Part shown: in pieces, positions 17,234 through 24,915 of the stretch
Layout: each line of letters begins with the position of its first letter
Numbering within the stretch: position 1 is the first letter of the stretch
NCBI GenBank assembly: GCA_020851785.1
Contig: JADZCC010000072.1
Coordinates: 1-53,749 of the forward strand
Source: Anaerolineales bacterium
GTDB taxonomy: Bacteria > Chloroflexota > Anaerolineae > Anaerolineales > Villigracilaceae
Length of the DNA: 53,749 nucleotides
Direction: 5' to 3'
The notes under the pieces: generated by a model
What the model was told of the DNA's origin: nothing
The model's database searches: none
The model's input: the letters and a program-made list of their open reading frames with translations, nothing else
Program-made: the position numbers and the translations under genes

Positions 17234-17818
17234 ATGGAACGAAAATTTTTTCACGGAGTAATTCAGGCTGTAGACCTTGCCCAGGTTCTGCAGGCGGAGT
17301 TCAATCAGGGCAACTTGCGCGCGCAAACTTTAGGCGCAGGCGACAAACTGGTCGTTCAGGTTCGCACCAGCCCAAACGCCAGTTCTGGCGGACAAACCGC
17401 GCTGACCATCACCCTTCAAAACATGGAAGACGGCGTGGTGGCGGAAGTTGGGCAACAGGCCTGGCTGGGTGTGGCCGCCAGTTTGGGGGCCAGCGCCCTT
17501 TCCGCCATTCGCAACCCGTTTAGCCTGTTTGGCAGGCTGGACGATATTGCCCAGGATATTGAGAACCTACAGTTGGCGGAAAAAGTTTGGGGAATCATCC
17601 AACAAGCTGTAAAAACTTCAGAGGCTTCAACGGAATTGTCAAAACGCCTGCGTCGCGTGACCTGCGAGTTTTGCCACGCGGCCAACCCCGTGGGCGAACC
17701 GACGTGCCTGGCTTGCGGCGCGCCGCTCGGGCTGGCGCAACCAACCACCTGCCCGCATTGCGGATTCGTAGTGAAGCAAAGCGATACCGTCTGCCCCAAC
17801 TGCAAGCAGAAGCTCTAA
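17234..17818 (+). CDS. Protein with C-terminal double zinc ribbon, function unknown
   Basis: A 194-residue protein. The N-terminal two-thirds carries an alpha/beta segment starting MERKFFHGVIQAVDLAQVL and a Gly/Ala-rich region (GVAASLGASALSAI) that may touch membrane. The C-terminus has two zinc ribbons: CEFCHAANP with CLACGAPL, then CPHCGFV with CPNCKQKL. Such double ribbons usually mediate protein or nucleic acid contacts. The start at 17234 is chosen because TATAAT ends 7 nt upstream and the upstream in-frame ATG at 17186 would lie over that promoter. It precedes two FHA genes and the RodA fusion in the same orientation, so a role in the cell-wall/phospho-signalling group is possible. Confidence 0.6.
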   Translation: MERKFFHGVIQAVDLAQVLQAEFNQGNLRAQTLGAGDKLVVQVRTSPNASSGGQTALTITLQNMEDGVVAEVGQQAWLGVAASLGASALSAIRNPFSLFGRLDDIAQDIENLQLAEKVWGIIQQAVKTSEASTELSKRLRRVTCEFCHAANPVGEPTCLACGAPLGLAQPTTCPHCGFVVKQSDTVCPNCKQKL

Positions 17819-17858
17819 ATTTTCGTTTTTTTCGCTTGCGTAATCCTGCCGGGCCTTC

Positions 17859-17864
17859 TATAAT
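17859..17864 (+). promoter_or_regulatory. -10 box of the first FHA gene
   Basis: A perfect TATAAT 18 nt before the ATG at 17883, implying a very short leader (about 12 nt) without a clear Shine-Dalgarno. Confidence 0.45.
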
Positions 17865-17882
17865 GAAGGCTACGGAAATCGT

Positions 17883-18710
17883 ATGAACTTAAAAGAAATC
17901 GAAGCTCGGTTACAGAATTTAATCGAAGTGGATTTACTCACGGCTTTGCCCGGCGTAAAAGTCGGCGATGTCATCGCGCAAAAATTGGCGTCTTCCATGC
18001 AGGCGAACACGCAAACGCTGGAGGATGGCTCGCTTCTCGCTCCAAATGTCTATACGCTTCAGGCGCACCCTGAAACCATTGCCACCCTGCAGGATAAAAA
18101 ATTACTTGCAGTATTGTTGCATTCGCTGGTCACGGTGGCCCATGAAGCCGGACTGCAGTTTATAATCAGCCCGACGATTACCCTATCTTCAGATCATAAT
18201 TTACCCTTGCAGGATGCAAATGTAATTGCATCCCACCGAACGGAGCCAATGGCCGACACGAACGCAACCTCGCCAAACCTGGAAACCACAGACGATAACG
18301 GAAAAATTCCAGCCAATGCCTTTCTGATTGTAGAAGGCGTCAAAGTCTTCCCGCTGGTTGTAGCGGTAGTGAACATTGGCCGCAGGTTGGACAATCAACT
18401 CATTATTGACGACCCGCGCGTTTCCCGCGCCCACGCCCAGTTACGCTCAATCAAAGGCCGCTATGTGGTTTTCGACTTAAATTCAACCGGCGGCACCTTT
18501 GTCAATGGTCAGCGCACCAGCCAAAGCGTGCTTTATCCTGGAGATGTGGTTTCGCTGGCCGGAGTTTCGCTCATCTTCGGGCAGGATAACCCGCCGCCCC
18601 GTCCAGACCTGAAAGAGACCGCGCCGCTCCAAAACGCCGCCGCCGACCGCCCCACCGCGCATCTTTCCAAAGACAGCCGCACCACGGCCAAATTCATCAA
18701 AAAAGAATGA
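17883..18710 (+). CDS. DUF3662/FHA-domain protein (FhaA-like)
   Basis: A 275-residue cytosolic protein in the arrangement of actinobacterial FhaA. The N-terminal domain (LKEIEARLQNLIE through the LAPNVYTLQAHPE segment) resembles the FhaA N-terminal domain. A C-terminal FHA domain spans about residues 160-240 with the core motifs NIGRRLDNQLIIDDPRVSRAHAQL and NSTGGTFVNGQR. FHA domains bind phosphothreonine, so the likely partner is a Ser/Thr kinase substrate. In mycobacteria FhaA and FhaB sit beside RodA, PbpA, PknA and PknB. Here the FHA pair and RodA are kept together, and the only kinase in the window is 30 kb away. The stop overlaps the next start (ATGA). Confidence 0.8.
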   Translation: MNLKEIEARLQNLIEVDLLTALPGVKVGDVIAQKLASSMQANTQTLEDGSLLAPNVYTLQAHPETIATLQDKKLLAVLLHSLVTVAHEAGLQFIISPTITLSSDHNLPLQDANVIASHRTEPMADTNATSPNLETTDDNGKIPANAFLIVEGVKVFPLVVAVVNIGRRLDNQLIIDDPRVSRAHAQLRSIKGRYVVFDLNSTGGTFVNGQRTSQSVLYPGDVVSLAGVSLIFGQDNPPPRPDLKETAPLQNAAADRPTAHLSKDSRTTAKFIKKE

Positions 18711-19183
18711 GTGGAATCGTCGTTTTGATCTTACGCTTCCTAATGGCTCTGGCCCTGTACTCCTTTTTGGGCTGGGCCATCTATCTATTATGGCGCGAGA
18801 TTAACAAACAAGGCCACGCGTTGACCAATCGCCGCGCGCCAAACATCGGCGTGATTGTTCAATCCGCCGGGAACGCGCAAATTGAACGGCATTTCTCCCA
18901 GCCAGAGATCATCCTCGGGCGCGACCCGGGTTGCGACATTCCACTCAAAGGCGACGACACCATCTCCACCCGGCACGCGCAAATCAGCTACCATCATGGC
19001 CAGTGGTGGGCGCAAGACTTGGCCTCCACCAACGGCACGCTTCTCAATCAACTCCCCTTAAGCACGCCCACCGTACTAACCTCCGGCGATGAAATTCGTT
19101 GCGGCGAAACGCGCCTTCTCGTTAACATCTCGGTGGATGTTTTCGTGTCGCCCACCATCAAGTTAGAAAAAGATAATAGCTAA
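18707..19183 (+). CDS. Membrane-anchored FHA-domain protein (FhaB-like)
   Basis: A 158-residue protein with one N-terminal membrane helix (VVLILRFLMALALYSFLGWA) and a cytosolic FHA domain with IILGRDPGCDIPLKGD, STRHAQISYHHGQW and DLASTNGTLLNQLP. This matches FhaB (FipA) of mycobacteria, which docks phosphorylated partners at the division or elongation site. It overlaps the upstream FHA gene by 4 bases and lies 45 bases before the RodA/PBP fusion, consistent with a role in recruiting or regulating that enzyme. Confidence 0.8.
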   Translation: MSGIVVLILRFLMALALYSFLGWAIYLLWREINKQGHALTNRRAPNIGVIVQSAGNAQIERHFSQPEIILGRDPGCDIPLKGDDTISTRHAQISYHHGQWWAQDLASTNGTLLNQLPLSTPTVLTSGDEIRCGETRLLVNISVDVFVSPTIKLEKDNS

Positions 19184-19216
19184 ACCCCGCCCAAAAGCAT
19201 AAATCAAAAATTGATG

Positions 19217-19222
19217 TAAGAT
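19217..19222 (+). promoter_or_regulatory. -10 box of the rodA fusion, leaderless
   Basis: TAAGAT ends 6 nt before the ATG at 19229 with no Shine-Dalgarno (tgtggc) between. It may provide an internal promoter within the FHA/RodA group. Confidence 0.4.
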
Positions 19223-19228
19223 TGTGGC

Positions 19229-21649
19229 ATGTCCAACGCTATTCAAACGCGCCTGCTACGCTGGATTGGCGTTTTTTTGTGCCTCTATTCCGTCATCCTC
19301 ACGCTCGCGCCCGCCGTTCGCGAAAGATCCTGGGACGTTGACTATCGCTTCGCACACTGGATCGGTTTTCTCATCTGGCTTCTCGCAATGCGCGCCATGC
19401 ATTCGGCCACCGTAAAACACCTGCAAGATCACGATCCCTATTTATTTTCAGCGGCGGCCCTCCTGGCTGGCTGGGGGCTTTTAACCGTTTGGCGGCTCAA
19501 CGGAGGCTTTGGTTTTAAACAGGCGCTTTGGCTCATCGTCAGCGCCGCGGCCTTTCTGAGTTTGATTCGTTTTCGTCAGCATTTCATGTTACTGCGGCAA
19601 TACAAGTACATCCTGCTTTTTAGCGGGCTCATCCTGACGGCGTTAACCATCCTCCTTGGCACAAACCCGCTCAACGCCGGTCCGCGCTTGTGGCTGGGAT
19701 GTTGCGGCGTATATTTTCAGCCTTCCGAGCCGCTCAAACTCTTGCTGGTCATTTATCTTTCCGCCTACCTGGCCGACCGTCCCTTCATCAAATTAAATTC
19801 CCTGCCCTTATTAATCCCAACCATCGCGCTGACTGGCTTTGTCCTGCTCCTTTTATTCTTTCAACGCGACCTCGGCACAGCTTCCATCTTCGTCTTCATC
19901 TTTACAATCATGCTGTTTATCGCCACCGGAAAAAAGCGCATCCTCGTCGCTTCCGGGCTGGTTTTAGTCGGCTCTTTGCTGGCGGGATACTTCCTGATTG
20001 ACGTGATTCACATTCGCATCAACGCCTGGCTTTATCCCTGGGCCGACCCGTCCGGGCAATCCTATCAGATTGTGCAATCCATCCTCGCAGTGGCCAGCGG
20101 GGGCGCGCTTGGCCGCGGCCCGGGGATGGGCAGTCCGACGCTTGTGCCAGTCGCCATCTCAGATTTTATCTTCGCGGCCATTGCGGAAGAAACCGGCCTG
20201 CTCGGAACTTTAGGCCTGCTAGCCACTATCTGGCTTTTTCTCGCCCGCGGCCTGCTCGCCGCGTTACACGCGCCAGATCGCTTTCGCAGATTTTTAGCGA
20301 CAGGCATTGTGACCTACCTCGGAATCCAAAGCCTGCTGATCATTGGCGGCAACATTCGCGTGGCGCCGCTCACCGGCGTCACCCTGCCGTTCGTTTCATA
20401 CGGCGGGTCGTCGCTCTTAACCGCATTTATTGCTCTGGCGCTACTGCTCATCATCAGCGCCGCCGAAGACAGCGAACCTGCTCCCCTAAAAAATTACAAG
20501 CCTTACGCGCTTCTCTCCACCATTCTGGCGGGCGGGCTGATTGCCTGCGCCTTTTCCGCTGGCTGGTGGGCGCTGGTGCGCGGCCCGGATTTGGTCAACC
20601 GCACCGACAACGCCCGCCGCACGATTGCGGATCGTTATGTTTTGCGCGGAAGCCTGCTCGACCGAAACAACACCCCGCTCAATGTGACGCAAGGCAAAAG
20701 CGGCTCATACGAGAGAATCTACCTCTACCCGCCGCTTGGGCCAACGCTTGGCTACACTCACCCCATTTTTGGGCAGGCCGGGCTGGAAGCCAGCCTGGAC
20801 GATTACCTGCGCGGCTTGCAGGGAAATCCATCCCGATTAATCTGGTGGGATCATTTAGTGTATGGCTCCCCTCCCTCCGGCCTGGACGTACGCTTGAGCC
20901 TTGATTTGAATTTACAAAAGAAAGCTGATGAACTCCTCAACGGACACATCGGCGCAATTGTCCTCATCAACGCGCAAACCGGCGAAATCCTGAGCATGGC
21001 TTCATCTCCAACCTTCGACGCGAATCAACTCAATGAAATTGGCTCCGCGCTTTCCAGCGACCCAACCGCCCCGTTATTAAATCGCGTGACGCAAGGGCTG
21101 TACCCACTTGGAGACGGACTCCTGCCGCTCATTCAAACCCAATATTCCCAAAACACCCGGCCAAGTAATGCCCAAATTCAGGCCTTATTAACCGCCATCC
21201 ATTTATTTGAACAACCCAAACTTAACCTGCCGCTCGCACAGACAGAACCTCAAATAAACGTAAAGGACGTTCGCGTCACGCCATTGCAGGTTGTCCTCGC
21301 AATTTCAGCGCTAAGCAATCACGGGGTTGTGCCTGCGCCGCGCATTTCCATGGCCGTGAACACGCCAGAGCAAGGCTGGGTGACTCTTCCAGCGCAGGGA
21401 ACTGCCCATACCGCGCTACCCGCCGCGGCGGCGGACGAAGCGGCTTTGGATTTCATCGTGCCGGGAACCGCTTATTGGAGTCATATCAACAAGGTGGAAG
21501 TGGGCGAGAAAAATTTCACCTGGTTGGTTTCCGGCTCCTTGCCCAATTGGGGCGGCTCGCCTTTGGCTTTGGCGGCTATTTTGGAAGAAGACAACGCTCC
21601 TCTGGCAAGGGCCATTCGCGATCAACTGTTGGGCGCGATTATTAAATAA
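19229..21649 (+). CDS. RodA-family glycosyltransferase fused to a PBP-like domain lacking catalytic motifs
   Basis: An 806-residue fusion. Residues 1 to about 430 form a SEDS protein (RodA/FtsW, peptidoglycan polymerase) with about ten helices. The conserved extracellular Asp lies in YPWADPSGQSYQ (Asp273), followed by GGALGRGPG, VAISDFIFA (Asp312) and PFVSYGGSSLL. After another helix, residues from about 465 read like the start of a class B PBP (RGSLLDRNNTPLN, YTHPIFGQAGLEASLDDYLRG, DVRLSLDLNLQKKADELL, GAIVLINAQTGEILSMASSPTFD). Where PbpA proteins have the SxxK nucleophile (YPPGSTFK-type) this one reads YPLGDGLLP, and no KTG is found near the C-terminus (PAQGTAHTAL). The PBP half is therefore probably an inactive partner or scaffold. 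Confidence 0.85.
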   Translation: MSNAIQTRLLRWIGVFLCLYSVILTLAPAVRERSWDVDYRFAHWIGFLIWLLAMRAMHSATVKHLQDHDPYLFSAAALLAGWGLLTVWRLNGGFGFKQALWLIVSAAAFLSLIRFRQHFMLLRQYKYILLFSGLILTALTILLGTNPLNAGPRLWLGCCGVYFQPSEPLKLLLVIYLSAYLADRPFIKLNSLPLLIPTIALTGFVLLLLFFQRDLGTASIFVFIFTIMLFIATGKKRILVASGLVLVGSLLAGYFLIDVIHIRINAWLYPWADPSGQSYQIVQSILAVASGGALGRGPGMGSPTLVPVAISDFIFAAIAEETGLLGTLGLLATIWLFLARGLLAALHAPDRFRRFLATGIVTYLGIQSLLIIGGNIRVAPLTGVTLPFVSYGGSSLLTAFIALALLLIISAAEDSEPAPLKNYKPYALLSTILAGGLIACAFSAGWWALVRGPDLVNRTDNARRTIADRYVLRGSLLDRNNTPLNVTQGKSGSYERIYLYPPLGPTLGYTHPIFGQAGLEASLDDYLRGLQGNPSRLIWWDHLVYGSPPSGLDVRLSLDLNLQKKADELLNGHIGAIVLINAQTGEILSMASSPTFDANQLNEIGSALSSDPTAPLLNRVTQGLYPLGDGLLPLIQTQYSQNTRPSNAQIQALLTAIHLFEQPKLNLPLAQTEPQINVKDVRVTPLQVVLAISALSNHGVVPAPRISMAVNTPEQGWVTLPAQGTAHTALPAAAADEAALDFIVPGTAYWSHINKVEVGEKNFTWLVSGSLPNWGGSPLALAAILEEDNAPLARAIRDQLLGAIIK

Positions 21650-21650
21650 A

Positions 21651-21679
21651 AAAGCCGCGCAAGTTTTGCGCGGCTTTTC
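21651..21679. terminator. Bidirectional terminator between rodA fusion and ferredoxin
   Basis: agccgcgcaa (21653-21662) pairs with ttgcgcggct (21666-21675) with a 3-nt loop, flanked by an A-run on the left and T-run on the right. It ends two convergent transcripts. Confidence 0.92.
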
Positions 21680-21688
21680 TTTTGATCG

Positions 21689-22102
21689 TTATCGTCCGTC
21701 GTCAACGTCTTTGGCGGAATAGCCCGGGCCGGTTTTGAAGAAGTCGTAATGCGGCTTGATATCTGGCGTGAAATCCAAAACTTCGCCAGCTTCCAACTGA
21801 CGGGTGATGTCCAAAACAATCGGGTTGCCATGATGATTGACGGCCTCAAAGTGGCCGGTTAGCCCAACCTGGGCAATGCTCTCGCCGCCTTTGGCCGTGT
21901 AAGCCGAAGGGACTTCGTCTTCCGGGAAGATCGCCGAATACGGGCATTCCGGCACGCACGCGCCACAGTCAATGCAGGTATCCGGGTCAATGTAGATCCA
22001 GGGCCATTCTTCCAGCGGCTGACCGGCAATCATACATTCCACCGGACAAACTTCGATACAGCCACGATCGCGAACGCACAAGCTTGTAATGATATGGGTC
22101 AT
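21689..22102 (-). CDS. Seven- or eight-iron ferredoxin with long C-terminal extension
   Basis: A 137-residue ferredoxin. The N-terminus has cysteines at 9, 15, 19 and 23 (SLCVRDRGCIEVCPVECM). A classical CIDCGACVPECP follows. The spacing is that of FdxA-type 3Fe-4S/4Fe-4S ferredoxins, with an extra Cys. The last 60 or so residues (YTAKGGESIAQVGLTGHFE onward, ending AKDVDDGR) are longer than in most relatives. It is a low-potential soluble electron carrier; the partner is not shown. A strong Shine-Dalgarno (AAGGAG) precedes the ATG. Confidence 0.88.
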   Translation of the reverse strand: MTHIITSLCVRDRGCIEVCPVECMIAGQPLEEWPWIYIDPDTCIDCGACVPECPYSAIFPEDEVPSAYTAKGGESIAQVGLTGHFEAVNHHGNPIVLDITRQLEAGEVLDFTPDIKPHYDFFKTGPGYSAKDVDDGR

Positions 22103-22150
22103 TCAGATTCTCCTTATCCTCAACAGGATGATTTGAAATTAAGTGCGGCT

Positions 22151-22178
22151 ATTATATCTTCGTTTACAAAAGCGGCAA
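22151..22178 (-). promoter_or_regulatory. Promoter of the ferredoxin gene
   Basis: On the minus strand, TTGCCG (22178-22173), a 16-bp spacer and a perfect TATAAT (22156-22151). The leader is about 40 nt and carries the AAGGAG site. Confidence 0.6.
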
Positions 22179-22223
22179 GGCGGGTAAAAAATCTGGGATT
22201 TTTTTATTAACTATCTAAAAATT

Positions 22224-22829
22224 CTACTTGGCCGAGAACTTCGCGGCCACCGCGTCCCAATTGACCACGTTCCAGAACGCGGTAATGTAGTCGGCGCGGC
22301 GATTCTGGTAATTCAGGTAATAGGCGTGTTCCCAAACGTCAATGCCCAAAATGGGAGTCAGCCCGTCTGAAAGCGGGTTATCTTGATTGGCGGTTGAAAC
22401 CACAGCCAAGCCACTGCCTTTTTTGACGAGCCAGGCCCAGCCGGAGCCAAAACGCGTGGAAGCGGAGGCGGCAAATTCCGTCTTGAAATTATCGAAAGAA
22501 GTAAAAGCGGAGTCAATGGCTTTAGCGAGTTCGCCTTTGGGCGCGCCGCCAGCGTTTGGCGCCAGAATTTCCCAAAACAAATTGTGGTTATATGTGCCGC
22601 CGCCATGATTGCGGACAACGCCGCGCACGCCTTCCGGCACGGCATTTAAATTCCCGAGCAAATCTTCCAACGATTTTCCAGCCAGTTCGGGGGTTTTCTC
22701 CACCGCGCCGTTCAAATTGGTGATGTAGGCCTGGTGGTGCTTGGTGTGATGAATTTCCATCGTCCGCGCATCAATGTGCGGTTCGAGGGCATCATAAGCG
22801 TAAGCCAGTTTGGGTAATTGAAAAGTCAT
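22224..22829 (-). CDS. sodA: Superoxide dismutase, Mn-type signature
   Basis: A 201-residue enzyme that dismutates superoxide. The metal ligands are His in [13 protein letters not shown], His in GTYNHNLFW, and Asp and His in [17 protein letters not shown]. Glycine precedes the second His motif (HGGGTYNH), and the active-site Gln lies in the C-terminal half (NQDNPLSDG), which is the Mn-type arrangement rather than Fe-type. GSGWAWL and the NVVNWDAV ending are typical. The protein has no signal peptide, so it acts in the cytosol. A strong promoter and AAGGAG support high expression. Its presence shows exposure to oxygen. Confidence 0.95.
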   Translation of the reverse strand: MTFQLPKLAYAYDALEPHIDARTMEIHHTKHHQAYITNLNGAVEKTPELAGKSLEDLLGNLNAVPEGVRGVVRNHGGGTYNHNLFWEILAPNAGGAPKGELAKAIDSAFTSFDNFKTEFAASASTRFGSGWAWLVKKGSGLAVVSTANQDNPLSDGLTPILGIDVWEHAYYLNYQNRRADYITAFWNVVNWDAVAAKFSAK

Positions 22830-22867
22830 GCGAGCGCTCCTTGGTATATTGATAAATTAACAAAATC

Positions 22868-22896
22868 ATTGTATTCCCCCGCTGGAGTCATGTCAA
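22868..22896 (-). promoter_or_regulatory. Promoter of sodA
   Basis: On the minus strand, TTGACA (22896-22891), a 17-bp spacer and TACAAT (22873-22868). AAGGAG lies 8 nt before the start codon. Confidence 0.85.
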
Positions 22897-22922
22897 GACA
22901 AAAATCAACTTTCAGCATCCGT

Positions 22923-22928
22923 TATACT
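22923..22928 (+). promoter_or_regulatory. -10 box of the EamA transporter, leaderless
   Basis: TATACT ends 6 nt before the ATG at 22935, with no Shine-Dalgarno (tgccca). It lies 27 bp from the divergent sodA -35 box. Confidence 0.5.
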
Positions 22929-22934
22929 TGCCCA

Positions 22935-23864
22935 ATGCAAACCTCCCACAAACCAGCGGCCCTGCCGTTCATCATTTTGATCGCCATCCTCGCCATTTCG
23001 ACCTCCAGCATCTTTATTCGACTCGCGCAAGCGCATCATGTGCCTTCGCTGGTCATTGCGACTCTGCGCGTGACGTTTGCGACGCTCCTGCTCGCGCCGC
23101 TTGCGCTGACGAAATATCTGGAGCAAATCAAACGCCTCACGCGGACCGAAATTTTGCTCGGCGGACTTGCGGGTTTTTTCCTCGCGATTCATTTCGCCAC
23201 CTGGATCACCTCGCTGGAATACACCAGCGTGGCCAGTTCGGCGGTCTTCGTCACCACCGGCCCGCTGTGGGTCGCTTTGCTTTCGCCGGTTTTGCTCAAT
23301 GAAAAGTTGAGCCGCTGGGCGCTCCTCGGGCTGGGGCTGTCTCTCGTCGGCGGAATCATCGTCGGCTTGGCCGATGCGTGCGCCTGGGATGGCGGATTCA
23401 ATTGTACGGGCGCAGAATCTATTTTTAAGGGCAAAGTCATGTGGGGCAATTTTTTGGCCTTGTGCGGCGCCTGGGCCGTGACGGGCTACTTAATCATCGG
23501 CAGAAAAATTCGCGCGGGGTTAACGCTCATCCCCTACATTTTTCTGGTGTACGGCATGGCTTCCGTTACGCTGATTATTTTCACGCTGGTTTCGGGCAAC
23601 ACCGTATTCGGGTATGAACCCAAAGCCTATTTTTGGATTTTTCTACTGGCGTTAATTCCGCAACTCATCGGTCATTCCACTTATAATTGGTCGCTAAAAT
23701 ATTTATCCGCTTCGCTGGTTTCAATCACCACGCTGGGCGAGCCAATTGGTTCGGCCGTGTTGGCGTTCTTTATCCTCAGCGAAGCGCCGCCCCTGCTCAC
23801 CTATTGCGGCGGCGCGTTAATCTTGGCGGGCATTTATTTATCCAGCCGCAGCGCTTCTACATAA
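22935..23864 (+). CDS. EamA/DMT-superfamily permease
   Basis: A 309-residue inner-membrane protein of about ten helices in two EamA repeats. The first repeat has the IFIRLAQAHHVPSLVIATLRV segment and STEP near EYTSVASSAVFVTTGPLWVAL. The second repeat ends with TLGEPIGSAVLAFFILSEAPP and a GGALILAGIYLSSR tail, all typical of drug/metabolite exporters. The substrate cannot be read. The ATG at 22935 is chosen over one at 22818 because the longer version would run through the sodA promoter and adds no family sequence, and a -10 box sits directly before 22935. Confidence 0.85.
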   Translation: MQTSHKPAALPFIILIAILAISTSSIFIRLAQAHHVPSLVIATLRVTFATLLLAPLALTKYLEQIKRLTRTEILLGGLAGFFLAIHFATWITSLEYTSVASSAVFVTTGPLWVALLSPVLLNEKLSRWALLGLGLSLVGGIIVGLADACAWDGGFNCTGAESIFKGKVMWGNFLALCGAWAVTGYLIIGRKIRAGLTLIPYIFLVYGMASVTLIIFTLVSGNTVFGYEPKAYFWIFLLALIPQLIGHSTYNWSLKYLSASLVSITTLGEPIGSAVLAFFILSEAPPLLTYCGGALILAGIYLSSRSAST

Positions 23865-23873
23865 AGAGGATTG

Positions 23874-24383
23874 ATGAAACTTCCCGCACACCTTTATTTG
23901 GAACAACAACAAATTCCCTACGAAGCAAAAAGTTTTTCGCCTGAAACAGAAAAGGGCGCGGCCAATGTGGCGAAAGCGCTGGGTTTTGCCGAAAGACAAG
24001 CCGTGAAAACTTTGATCTTTCAATTAGATACCGGCGAATGCGCGCTGGTGATGCTGGGCGGCGATCAGAACGCGATCTCTGGAAATTTGAAGAAAGCCTT
24101 GGGATCGCGTAACATTAAGATGGCGGAGCCGGAAACGGTGAAAGCCGCCACGGGATATGTGATCGGTTCGATCCCCGCCTTTGGCTGGCAGAGCGTTAAT
24201 TTCAGGTCCTTCCTCGAAGCGACTCTGCTCAACGAGCCAATCCTCGGCACGGGAGCCGGTCAGTGGGGCGAAGAGATTATGATCACGCCGCAGAATCTCA
24301 TCCGCGCCAGTCATGCGCTTGTGGTAAATTTGACGGATAGAGACAAGCCCGTCCCTGTAATTTACGAAGGAGCGACCGAATGA
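23874..24383 (+). CDS. YbaK/EbsC-type aminoacyl-tRNA deacylase
   Basis: A 169-residue protein of the INS-domain family that hydrolyses mischarged aminoacyl-tRNA, classically Cys-tRNA(Pro). It shows the N-terminal YLEQQQIPYEAKSF, the conserved lysine in RQAVKTLIFQ, the ALVMLGGDQ strand, and YVIGSIPAFGW with the Gly-Ser-x-x-Pro-x-Gly core. The end (NLIRASHALVVNLTD) is normal. AGAGGA precedes the ATG at 23874 (a TTG codon directly before is an unlikely start). The stop overlaps the PilZ start (ATGA), so they are coupled. Confidence 0.85.
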   Translation: MKLPAHLYLEQQQIPYEAKSFSPETEKGAANVAKALGFAERQAVKTLIFQLDTGECALVMLGGDQNAISGNLKKALGSRNIKMAEPETVKAATGYVIGSIPAFGWQSVNFRSFLEATLLNEPILGTGAGQWGEEIMITPQNLIRASHALVVNLTDRDKPVPVIYEGATE

Positions 24384-24736
24384 ACGACCAACGCAAAGAA
24401 ACTCGTAAAAAACTCATGGCGTTTACGCCCGTGTATGACGCGCGCGAACGCTCCCTTTTGGGCTACATTGGCAATTTGAATTTACGCGGCGTCATGCTAG
24501 TTGGCGAACACGCCCTGGAAATTAGCAAAGCCTACAGCCTGCACGTTGAACTGCCTTCCAGCCTTGCCGAACAGGAAGTTGACAAGCTAACGCTTTCAGC
24601 GCGGGTGGCTTGGTGCAAAGCCGAAGATGCCGTCAAGAGTTTCACCGTTGGCTTTGAATTTACCGAACTCAAACCGGAACAGGAAGCGATTATTCAAGCC
24701 ATTTTAGAACGCTATCATTTTCGATACAACGAATAA
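24380..24736 (+). CDS. PilZ-domain protein (putative c-di-GMP receptor)
   Basis: A 118-residue single-domain PilZ protein. The c-di-GMP-binding RxxxR lies at Arg5-Arg9 (RKETR), followed by the beta-barrel with GNLNLRGVML in the place of the D/NxSxxG motif; the usual Ser is Asn here (NLNLRG), so ligand binding may be altered. VAWCKAED and the FTVGFEFTEL ending fit the fold. It would respond to cyclic di-GMP to control motility or surface functions. No diguanylate cyclase is in the window. Confidence 0.75.
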   Translation: MNDQRKETRKKLMAFTPVYDARERSLLGYIGNLNLRGVMLVGEHALEISKAYSLHVELPSSLAEQEVDKLTLSARVAWCKAEDAVKSFTVGFEFTELKPEQEAIIQAILERYHFRYNE

Positions 24737-24915
24737 TTTTTCTAGCGACTTGACAGTTTCAAAATTTGGACGCGAAAAAAACTACCTCTTTAATCAAAAC
24801 GCTGAAAGTATCCGCGTTTTCCGCGTAAACCCGCATCCCAAAAGAAAAATGTCAGGTGGCTAGTAATTTTTCAATTTTCCGCCGCTCATTTCACTCTCAA
24901 CCAATAGGACGCTCC

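Noticed and set aside
22190..22223. Terminator of sodA
   Set aside because: aaaaaatc/gatttttt makes only a short A+T stem with no G+C core; too weak to call.
24737..24915. Promoter of the nucleoside hydrolase from TTGACA at 24750-24755
   Set aside because: No acceptable -10 hexamer lies 16-18 bases downstream; the interval is A-rich without TATAAT-like sequence.
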